From positions 27,393,666 to 27,457,665 of the forward strand of contig NC_092579.1 of the NCBI RefSeq assembly GCF_037975245.1: a stretch of DNA of 64,000 bases. The letters are read 5' to 3'. The notes beneath the pieces are model-generated. The model saw nothing but the letters and a program-made list of their open reading frames with translations, was not told where the DNA came from and did no database searches. This stretch comes from Apostichopus japonicus. Taxonomy: Eukaryota; Echinodermata; Holothuroidea; Aspidochirotida; Stichopodidae. Below are positions 14,499-24,356 of the stretch, piece by piece (the stretch's first letter is position 1; each line of letters starts with the position of its first letter). The translations under genes and the position numbers were made by a program.

Positions 14499-14662
14499 CC
14501 AAAACTCACTGGTTTGGGAATTTACGAGCGACGAAACTTACCAGTCTCCCCACTCCACATCTACACTCTCCCTCTACCTAATTACACATTGGAATGTTTT
14601 AGCACTGCGCCCTCACTCCCTGGGCACCGCCCACTTACTCCTCCTTCCAAATCTACCATTCA
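14499..14662 (-). repeat. larger dispersed repeat unit, copy A
   Basis: On the + strand this stretch starts CCAAAACTCACTGGTTTGGG, has ATTTACGAGCGACGA, then TTTAGCACTGCGCCC, and ends AAATCTACCATTCA. The same blocks in the same order occur at 17259-17455. A minus-strand copy of the core lies inside it (14537-14580), so the core belongs to a longer repeat unit. Confidence 0.6.
14537..14580 (-). repeat. dispersed repeat core, minus-strand copy
   Basis: On the + strand it reads CTTACCAGTCTCCCCACTCC, then ACATCTACACTCTCC, then CTCTACCT. This is the reverse complement of the core (GGTAGAG, GAGAGTGTAGATGT, GGGGAGACTGGTAAG). Confidence 0.65.
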
Positions 14663-14787
14663 GGAAGAACGATAGGCATTTTCATCAGCAAAATTTGCCA
14701 TCAAGTTTTTAATCGTATTTTACGATTGTCGTGATTGGATTTGAAACCTTCTCAAAAAGTAATGTTGAACATGACGTTTTGGGACCA

Positions 14788-14810
14788 GCTTACCTGTCTC
14801 CTCATAAACT
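14788..14810 (-). repeat. partial minus-strand copy of the repeat core
   Basis: AGCTTACCTGTCTCCTCATA is the reverse complement of the conserved end TATGAGGAGACAGGTAAGCT. Only about 23 bases are recognisable. Confidence 0.45.
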
Positions 14811-17258
14811 GGGTAAGCCTCGAGGAACTGACCTCCCTTTGGTGTCCAGCCCACTCTGGATTACTGCCATCCTTCTCATTCTACCAACCAAAGAGTCTGG
14901 TCTTACTTGTTATTATTTGTCAGGATTTTACAAGATCATATGGCATTTAGACTGATATTAAGATGTTCAACTGCACTGTAATTCAAATTAACAGAGTACC
15001 TGAGCAGAACTTGTTCCTTGGTACAAATGCTCTACGAATGGTATTGATTTTTAGCCCTGTCTACATTGTACATGTTTTCCGACCGATGAAACAATTACTC
15101 CAAAGTTACTTTCGATTTTTAAAATAATTGATGACGCGCTCTCCAACCAGCGTTACCACCGTTAGATTATAGTCGACTTAACGAGGACAAAACCATTGAC
15201 AAACCAGCAGAGGAAAAAATAAGATCTGGGTTAAACTTCACGGTAAACTTAAGAGAGAGAGGGAGAGTTTTTTCGAGAGAATGGAGTGAAGACGGACAAT
15301 GAAGAGAGGAGCGTAGTTTAATTTTGAGTTTCAAGCATATTACTGGATATGAAGTGTACCTCATTCAAACTTCAAATGATCATCACAGTTAATTTACCAA
15401 CTTATAGTATATATTCACTATTTCACATCCACATGAAAAAGTTCACAAAACAGGCAATAATATATCTGGCATGGCATCCAAAATGTTATGCAACATTGAC
15501 CAAGTTGCTTATAATATAGAAGGATTTAAGACATAAAGCAGTTTTTTTGTACACAAAAGAATTCAGAGCATTTCAAAACTGCGATTCAAAATTTTAACAC
15601 TAAATTGAAACACCCTGTAAAAGACCAAAGTTCTATTTTTGTCTTTGGCAAGTTTGTTTCTAAAAATGATTGCAACAATGCACAGGGTACCACCGTCTGC
15701 GAAAGGCGAGACACAGATAAGGTGAAATATCCCACGCCACGTCCATATCTGGAGAAACTATCGCCAGCAAAGTCACCTGAACTTTGAAATAAACTTGTCA
15801 CTTCAAAAAACATAAACTTGAAATGGCTGAAAGCTAGATCTACATTATGATGTGTACATTAATGTTATTACTCTCCAGGGTAAAATGTACACAAAAATGA
15901 ACATGCACTTGAAAGAGTGTCAAGTTATTTGATTTCAAGGACATAAAAAAAAATATTTTGGAAGGCAAAGAATCATTTTAGTCAGCCACTATTTTTGGGA
16001 AACAAGAGATTTGACCTCAAAGGTCAAAACTGAATAGGAATTGCAGAGCTCAGACAAGATAATGGTATCTTCCAGATTTACATCTCACCTATAGATCCTT
16101 GTACAAAAGAAGATTGCAGGTTGTGGTAAAGCAGTACGGTACTATCAATTGGATAAAATCCCAACAAGTAAATATATATATTAACCCAAAAAATTCTCTC
16201 TTAATCTCAGCTCAAGAAACAACAAATTCAACAAACAACAAAACATTCAATTGATCACAGACTCCTATTGGTTGATCAACCTTCCAATCTATTATCTAAA
16301 CAACCAATGAAACCTTTGAATTGTCTTGACATCATCATTGCCTACAGAAATTATTCATGTTATTGAAGATTTCATTGGTTCACATTTTTTGTAATGACAG
16401 TAGTACAACAACGGAGCCAGTTAAAGAATGATTGCAAGATCAGACACGCTGGAACGTGATGTCAGGATGTAACGTGACCAGCACTCTAAGAGGCTACTAA
16501 AAACAAAACAAAGAGGAAACATGACAAAAACAATGCCCCAACTTATTACCAGGAAATAGATAACATGATTAATTAAATGCCGTATCCGTTCACATTTCAG
16601 TCTTGGGCTGCAATTGCATCGTCTACGTCACATGGAAAGTGAAAGTACTTAACCTAGAAACTAACTGTGTTGCACATACGGTCCCTTTATTTTATTCTTG
16701 TTCGTTTCACAAAGATTAATTAACTAACATTTAACTGCAGTATGTGACAGTTCTATCACTGTAGGTTTCAATGTGTAGCCGAGCCATAATACTACTAACA
16801 GGATGTGTCCTTAGATTAATAATGGAACTATATCTAGTATTTCCTGATATCTGGAATATCCACTGAAGCGCAGAGAAACATACCATCATAATAAAAATCC
16901 TGTTGGGTTTTGTGTCATGTCATTAATTATTAAATCATTACAGTTCATTGCCATTCAATTTATAATTACAATTAGAGAAACTTATATGCCAAAGAGATAC
17001 ATTTTTTCAGAATAACAAGTAGTCCTACTCCTATATGATTAGTTTACAAACAGCCATCAAACACTTTGCAACCAGATCACACAATTATCATTATACTTGT
17101 CCATACCACTTTCAAACTTTTATTTTTCCTGCCTGAAACCAAGAGAATTCCCTCTTTTTGAAGAGCTGACTTTAGTACGATACTTCAGGTGGTACGGTAG
17201 AATGCAAGGGAGGTAGGTTGAACGGTCATCAATGGGAGGGTAGTGTCCAAAGGTTACA

Positions 17259-17455
17259 CCAAAACTCCCTGGTTTGGATATTTACAAGCAGACGATACTT
17301 CTGCCTCAACTCTACTACGCCCGCCCCCCCCCTCCCCATGCCACCACATCTACCATGTCTATTAACTGGAACCATTTCTAGTGCTGCACCCCCATTGACC
17401 CTCCTCTGGGTCAACCACCATTCACCCATCTTCCTATATACGAATCTACCATTCA
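17259..17455 (-). repeat. larger dispersed repeat unit, copy B
   Basis: This shares with copy A (14499-14662) the blocks AAAACTCCCTGGTTTGG, ATTTACAAGCAGACGA, TTTCTAGTGCTGCACCCC and AATCTACCATTCA, with length differences in the C-rich middle. It contains a much eroded core (CTGCCTCAACTCTACTAC). Confidence 0.6.
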
Positions 17456-17486
17456 TTAAGTATATATAGCAGAGGTTACCTGTTGG

Positions 17487-17533
17487 CTATAGACACTGAA
17501 AAGCAAGAGTGCGGTAGTTGTGAAGGGTGAGAA
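17487..17533 (+). repeat. dispersed repeat core, copy 6
   Basis: The copy reads GCTATAGACACTGAAAAGC, then AAGAGTGCGGTAGTTGTG, then AAGGGTGAGAAAG. The central TAGACACTG and GAGTGCGGTAGTTGTG blocks are conserved, and the terminal AGACAGGTAAG is eroded. Confidence 0.55.
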
Positions 17534-17870
17534 AGTGAAGTACATTTTGTGACAATCTGTTGGTATCATATAACAGACCATTTCAGGTGAAATATTATTA
17601 ATGGCCCATGAACACATTTATGATCTATTACTTTCGGGTAGAATCGCAAAAGGAGGATTCTGAGGGGGGGGGGGGGGTGGGGTGGCTCCAGCAACATGCA
17701 GCCAGGCTGTGTAGAGTTGTGTGTGTGTTCCACAGTTTCATACAATTGGCACTGCTGGTCTGCAAAGATAATCCATATTGTTTGATATGGATTCATCCCA
17801 GCTGAGCCAGAGTTTACAACTGCTGCAGCTTTCCTTTGGACACAGTACCTTTCGTACAACCAAAATAATT

Positions 17871-17922
17871 GTTCTAGGCACGGTAGAGTGAGAGTGCTAA
17901 GGTTGTGGGGAGACAGGTAAGC
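17871..17922 (+). repeat. dispersed repeat core, copy 7
   Basis: The copy reads GTTCTAGGCACGGTAGAGTG, then AGAGTGCTAAGGTTGTGG, then GGAGACAGGTAAGCTAGG. It looks closest to the family consensus and to copy 3. Confidence 0.7.
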
Positions 17923-19461
17923 TAGGAACGAGGTAAATCTATAGCATCGGCTTTATCAGGTTAAAAGCAAACATTTATTGGAAGTAAAATTTTTTAACAA
18001 ATCTACCAAATATTACTAAATATAAGGTTGAGACGGTTTCAAATTAAAGACATTCTGCCAACATTTTGTCCATAAATGGAGATTAACGAGCGCGCAATTA
18101 ATCTATTTGATTCGATTATTGCCACTTCGTTGGCAAGACAGTTTTGACATAAGTATGATCGCCACATGCAAATCTTGCAAGCTCAGTAAACTAAACTACA
18201 ACATTTTCGAGCTTTAGTTCATTAGTTGAAATGAAGATTGATTTAGTCAAGCTACGAAACAACCTTATGATGGGATATTAAGAATACTATAACATTGAAA
18301 AGATCTATCAATGTCAACTCAAAAGGCTGCTGTAAAAGGTTTCAAAGGACAAATACGAAACGAGTACTGCTGTTACATCTGATTCAACTGTTCAAAACTT
18401 GGAAATGCCAAATGATTATAATCACATACAGTAGCTCTGTATCTTTCTGATTGCATAGAAAAAAGGAAACCATTCAATCGTGTGACAAAAAGTTTAATAT
18501 GCGATGAAAACTGCAGCCTTAATGACAGCTCTTAATGGCACAATGTAATGAAAGGGCCTCTCTCACATAAATTCAACAGGATTATACACAACTAAAGTTT
18601 GTTTGCTACTGTAACTGTACTGTCTGTACATATGGCACATTGGCATGAACATACCTAAAAAGTCTTAAAAAACAGTCACCTTTCATTTTTATGCCTAAAC
18701 CCTAAAGCAGAAGGTCATGGCAACTGACACAGGGCATGGATACAAGTGTGCTGAACACCTGACAGAAGAAAATATGGGCAAAAACAAGAAAAGTTTCTAC
18801 AGAGTTTAAATCCCTTCGGGGCTACTAGCTGGATGTTATGGACTAACAAAACTGCAACCCTAGGGGGCAAGTGTGTTTTTCTGGGTGAATTGCTTCTGAA
18901 CTGTCACCCCAATAATACCGCTGTATAGGCAGACAGATCAGGACAGACAAATTACCAAAGCTAAACTTGTTGATTTTACCTGGGGGGAAGCTTAGACTTT
19001 CTACCATAGCTGAAGCTGAAATGTATATGACACTGAGCTTAACATAGAAAGCACCATATGCAGTAGAGGATACAGAGCATGTCAATATTTTGTCAATTGC
19101 AGTGCAGTGGACCAGAATGGACCAATATTTTTCTAATTGAAACAGTACTATATGTTTATTGGCCCAATCTTATTAGTTGAACAGGTGTAATTATGTCCAT
19201 TCATGCAGTCAAAATCCTTATTTAACAAACTACTATAATGGGCCGGCAGCCCGGATTATTAAAATACTTTTTGTAGAATTGTGTTGTGCAATGGACTGCA
19301 TGCATGTTACATACGTAGATGTCTACAGTATAACGTTTGTAATGGAAGACTATTAATTAAAGCAGTTGGTCTTTTCCCTCAAATTTCTAGTAACTTGTGA
19401 TTTAATTTTGATTCATATACTGTATGTACATCTAAGGTTGGATTGCTAACGTATCCCCCAA

Positions 19462-19492
19462 CTTACCTGTCTCCACACCGGTATTACTCTAG
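19462..19492 (-). repeat. dispersed repeat core, minus-strand copy
   Basis: ACTTACCTGTCTCCACACC then GGTATTACTCTAG is the reverse complement of the GTGTGGAGACAGGTAAGT end. With copy 8 at 19616-19665 it forms an inverted pair whose GTAAG-type ends face outward. Confidence 0.55.
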
Positions 19493-19615
19493 TTTGAACA
19501 AATTAATCTGTAAGCAATGTTTTATGAGAAGAGAGGTGGTCTACTGGGCTCGGAGAATCACTGAATCAAGGGGTCAGAACTAACCATACGATCTCATAAA
19601 TACCAGATGGCTCAA

Positions 19616-19665
19616 TGTAGACACTGTAGAGTGAGAATGCAATAGTTGTGTGTCGACAGGTGAGT
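19616..19665 (+). repeat. dispersed repeat core, copy 8
   Basis: The copy reads TGTAGACACTGTAGAGTGAG, then AATGCAATAGTTGTGTG, then TCGACAGGTGAGT. It is a good full-length match to the family. Confidence 0.65.
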
Positions 19666-19705
19666 CACTTTTATGAGGTTATAAATAGTACTTGTAGGAC
19701 TGAGA

Positions 19706-19742
19706 CTTACATGTCTTCACCTCCATCCATGCACTCTATCTA
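19706..19742 (-). repeat. dispersed repeat core, minus-strand copy
   Basis: ACTTACATGTCTTCACCTCC then ATCCATGCACTCTATC corresponds to the reverse complement of GAGAGTGC..GAGACATGTAAGT. It lies about 40 bases after copy 8 in the opposite orientation. Confidence 0.5.
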
Positions 19743-20235
19743 TGAATCTACATACATGTAAATCTGTCATGAGTAAACTAAACTGATAGTACAATGCAAC
19801 CCGACATCCAGTTTAATTTGTGCTATGAAGAAGCTTTCACTGTGTATCACTATCATAGGTCAGCCCTCATAGAAAAGCTCTCTCGTCAGAAATGCTGGTA
19901 GATTGATGCTTTGAGTTCACCCACCAAGTAATTGTAAATCGGACAGGTGAACACGTTCATATTTACCAAACCTTACATAAGTTTCTTGCATTACTATTAC
20001 AATTTGAGTTACGTTCAGTGTACGTTGACAAAGGTTACTGTTGATAACAGCAAACAATTGTCTGGGTACAAAGTGCAAAACGTACTTTCAGTGAGGATGA
20101 AATTTGTAATACCATGGGAATTCAAAGGCATGATATTTGCATTTTAATTATGCTAATATTTACACAAATGAGTGTACAATCTATCACCATACATGTTTAG
20201 TCTTGCAGGTCTGCCAACAGACATATCCAATCAAT

Positions 20236-20698
20236 TCCTTCCATTTTTCTTTCCTTTCCCTCTCCCCTACTTTCCCACCCCTCTCCCACCCCTCTCCCAA
20301 CCCTCTCTCATCCCACTCCCCCTTGCCTCTTCTATCCCTCTCCCCCACTTCCCCTCTCTCCTTCTCCCATCCCTCTCCCTTATTTTCCCTCCCCTCTCCC
20401 CTATTTTCCCTCCCCTCCCCTCTCCCATCCCAATCCAGTACTTTCCCTTGCCTCTCCCATCCCTCTCCCCTCCATTCCCTCTTTCTTTCTCCCATCCCTT
20501 TCCCCTACTTTCCCTCCCCTCTCCCATCCCTCTCCCCTACTTCCCCTCCCTCCCCCCTCTCATATCCCTCTTCCATACTTCCTTCCCCCTCTTCCATCCC
20601 TCTCCCCTCCTTTCCCTCCTCAACTTTCCCTCTCCCCTACTTTTCCCTCTGCCCTACTTTCCCTCTCTCCTACTTCCCCCCCTTAATGCACCTACCTC
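20236..20698 (+). repeat. long polypyrimidine tract (CTCCC / CTACTTTCCCT repeats)
   Basis: About 460 bases are almost entirely C and T, built from loose repeats of CTCTCCCCTACTTTCCCTCC. Two long + strand frames (up to 220 codons) and two minus-strand frames run through it. Their proteins are only Ser/Pro/Leu/Phe or Gly/Arg/Glu/Lys, as expected from a biased tract and not from a gene. Such homopurine-homopyrimidine DNA can form triplex (H-DNA) structures. Confidence 0.9.
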
Positions 20699-20745
20699 CT
20701 ATAAATAAGCACTCCAATCTCCCTGCCCCCTCCCCCCCCAAAACC

Positions 20746-23700
20746 CCACTCGCCCAAGGAACCAATAATAACTACCATCAGGTTTCCTCTTATATTTAGT
20801 TTAAAAGCAAAATAATTAACCGGTCACCAAATTTATACGCAGACATATCACAACCCCTCATATCGCTGTTAAGTTGTAAACCCTTGATTTTTTATTCTGA
20901 TTTGTCCCCAATCTCTTTCGACATCCATGGACACTTCAGCCGGTCTTTACAAAACCAGGTTAAGTGATTAGAAGAGGCAGAAAGAGTTCATCCTGTCCAT
21001 CATCACAAGTCTCCACTTTCAAGAGTTGATATCTAATGGATGATTAAACTAAGACCACAAATTGGAATAGGTTTATTTCAGATCATGTAGTCTATAAACT
21101 TCCATCCATTGTGTTTACATTGTTTGTTTTTTTTATCTTTTTTCCCCATTGGAGAGAAGGAAAATTACTGAAGAAGGGAGGGGGGGGGGGGGAGAAAATT
21201 AGGAGAGGAATCAAAGAGAGATGCAGAAAAATATTACAGATGAATTACAATCCAATCATTCTTAAATGTAATTTTCATTATAAAAATCCCACAAGTTTTG
21301 TTGAAGATGGTATGTACCACCCAGAACCTAAATAGCTCTCTGGGTGTGGTCAGCAAACTTCACCAAACTTACTAACGGAATACATGTCAACAAGATGCAT
21401 TGCAATTGATCAGACCAAAACGACCGCCCAGATACTTTCCACCAAATGAAGGTTTAAACTTCTTGAGACCTAACGTTCAAAATGTTGTCGCTACGACACT
21501 TTTTAATACTAACATTAATCGCGAGTAAGAAGGCCAATTCAATGAGCTACAGTAGACATGTCATGGGATGTTAGTATGTAAATTATATTAGCCAACAAAT
21601 AAAGTCAATCAAAATAAACTAAAACAAGCAGATTTGACAAATTCCACTTGTCAATAAATATCACGATCAAACTGATCTCACAGAAATTTATTTTAAAAAA
21701 AACAAATAAGCAAACTATCAGAATTGACATTTCCTGTTCAAAGTTCTGAAATAAATTCTTTCCATTTCCTAGAGAGCTGAGAATAGTTTTGGCTTATAGT
21801 GGACATGTACAGAGTAGACTATACATGTGATCATATTAAAGTAAACTATTGTATGTACAGTATGTATGTATTTATGTATGGGACAATTTTGAATTTCCAG
21901 CATTATATCAACTACTGTACTAAGAGGTCAAAATGTGTGCAGTGTATCTGCTATGTGGGTTCATATCTATACTAAAGCTAACATACACTAAACAACCAGT
22001 CATCAATTCAAAATCAATTCAAACGGTGACTGTCTCTAGAAACCGACTACCACAAAGATATAGAACAAAGGATTGGTTTACTAGGAAAACAATGTTGAAT
22101 GTTTTCAATTGTTGACTATATTCAATAGCTGCCTTCAAGCATGATGTACAATACACGCACACACATAGATATGTAGACGGTGCAGTGTTGTAAATACCAC
22201 CTATTTTTAACAAATTATTTCAGTCGTCGTCACGCACCAACTGCATGTGCGGTGTTAATAGCCCAGAGACTTAGCGAAGTGCTGAGTGTTTTATATCTAC
22301 ATGTACAAACATAGGGCGTAACAGAATAGCCATATTTTTTAGGCAATTATTTCATGTCCATCTAGTTAGTACTTTCTAAGTCAATTTACAGGTAATTCTT
22401 AGAAAACATGTAACAATATACTGCAATGAACGTATCACTTTGTAATAAGAAAGCCATACGGCAGCTGAACAGTTAATTACAACACATAGCCGACATGCAG
22501 TCCAATCTTATAAAGGTCTAGAATAACATTTATGCCAGTATAAATTCTACGCACACTTTGTTCATTTGAAAAATACTGGAAAGGGTGTCAAATACATAGC
22601 ATATATGAGCCATCCATATAAAATAGTCATTTACCCGGCAGTATAATGCACATATAACTTTTAACTGCACAAGCTAGTAAATGTAGTCAGTACCTGCAAA
22701 AGTTTCAAAATTCAAGATAGGGCATCTACAGGCATGCTAAACGGTTGCTAAAGTGAACTTGTCATCGAATGGATGCTTGACTGGAGTACCAAAAAGACTC
22801 CAGGGTAGTAGCATTTTAACTTAAACCAATGTCAGATGGAGAGAAGTTGAATGCCAAAACAATTTAACTTAATACAAGTGAAACCAATTTCGAGATTAAT
22901 ATTGATCAAGAAAATAACACAAAAATGCTTATTATTTATGAAATGAAATCAGATGTCTTAAGAATTGACATAATTTCAGACAATCAATTTCAAGTATGAT
23001 ATCATATAATATTTACATTATAGCATATATATGGATTAGGTTCTCAAGCCTCTCAACCTTTTGCACCTACAGACCCCTTGGGACAATGAAATCAATGAAT
23101 TCAGCCCAACAGGCACCTTGTATGGGGAATTTGTTATTTTCTTTGCCTGATAGCATATAAAAGTCAGTAAAAATGTTGACAAAACTGTTAAGTGTTTACT
23201 GTCCCCAATCTTCCACGGAACCCCCTCCCCCCCCTCCAGTAAAAAATAAACCCCTTTGCCCTGACAGTTTTTGTCGCAGATGACCCCCTTTCCCTGCACA
23301 CCGTATATAAAGTACTGAACCTACTGTAGATATGGATGTATGAATTGCATTACTCTCATTTAAGGTTGTTTTTTTTTTTTTTCTTCTTTTTTTTTCTTTT
23401 CATCCATGTACATACATGAATCATCATATTTTCAAACCATTCCACCAGCAATGAACAGGCTCCTGACACTCTAGTGAACTTTGCAACCTTGAATATATTC
23501 AAAGTTAGATCCTTCACGTAAAATAACATTGAAATGTATACTCTCTTGTTAGTCATTAAGCCAGTTTATCTATCATAACCCATACTATATACACACACAA
23601 GAGGCAACTTCCAAAGTTCTCCAAAATATTTGCTCTTCTTCTATCAATAGAAAGGTGTCATATCAAGGGAGAGCCTACAGTAGATATCTTGCATGTACTA

Positions 23701-24295
23701 TACTGTATATCACAGACACTAAACCCATACAACAGCAGTTGTTTACTTTGTATACAAATGTAATTTATCCCTGGATAAAAAGTCTAGCCTATTGTGCACA
23801 CTGAGAGACTGTACTGCTGTGTCACACATTGTTACAACCTTACAATATATATCCTACCTACAATAGCTAAAACACCATGGCAACACCTCAATTGAGTTTT
23901 AGCCAAATCCAACAATCAGGTATAAGGACAGATTTTGAACTGCTAAAGTATACACATCACGCATACTCAAAGCCATCTGTGGCTCAATAAGCAGAGCCAC
24001 GTTTGTTTTCTTAAAAAATTTCGTTTAAAAGCTTCCGAAATCTTTCATCAGAAGTTTTCAATGGTTTGCAACTTGCACATCGGTTGAGTAGGCAGAGGGG
24101 GGAAAACAGGTGTCACATTCTACAGCAATCCAAGCTCAGGAGGTGTTATCCTGGTGGTCACAGTTCACACCCCAAGGAATACAAAGTAATACACATTTCA
24201 TAAGTGAATCATTCTTTTCTTATTAAAAATGTATTATTAAGATAATGGTACAGTTAGGCAAGAGCTAGGAACCCTCAAAACAGTTAATATTGACA
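20746..24295. other. no gene recognised; intergenic or intronic sequence
   Basis: I see no convincing coding frame. Notable only are a 13-base G run at 21180, a T-rich run near 23371-23400 and a possible transposon remnant at 23038-23290. Confidence 0.5.
23038..23290 (-). mobile_element. possible hAT-like transposon remnant
   Basis: The left edge reads AGGTTCTCAAGCCTCTC, AACCTTTTGCACC, then AGACCCCTTGG. This resembles the TTCTCAACCTTTT..GACCCCTT ends of many hAT non-autonomous elements. The right edge has GATGACCCCCTTTCCCTGCA. No target duplication is obvious, and the minus-strand open frame across it is low quality, so the call is tentative. Confidence 0.3.
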
Positions 24296-24300
24296 CTGTA

Positions 24301-24356
24301 TGGCTAACATAGTCGGTATGTAACAGTGAATAAATAAATTGGTGGTTCGATTCCCC
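24301..24356 (+). repeat. tRNA-like module (SINE head or tRNA pseudogene)
   Basis: TGGCTAACATAGTCGG resembles a Pol III A box, and GGTGGTTCGATTCCCC about 40 bases later contains a near-perfect B box (GGTTCGATTCC). Order and spacing fit a tRNA body. However, the stem sequences expected of a functional tRNA are not evident and the middle (GAATAAATAAATT) is AT-rich, so I read it as a decayed tRNA-derived SINE head or a pseudogene. Confidence 0.5.

Noticed and set aside
20137-20799. 220-codon and 178-codon open frames on the + strand, with minus-strand frames opposite
   Set aside because: They lie in the polypyrimidine tract. The products are only Ser/Pro/Leu/Phe or Gly/Arg/Glu/Lys, and all frames are open because the tract lacks A on one strand.
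24301-24356. Functional tRNA gene
   Set aside because: The A and B boxes are present, but I could not pair acceptor, D or anticodon stems convincingly, and the anticodon region is AT-rich filler.
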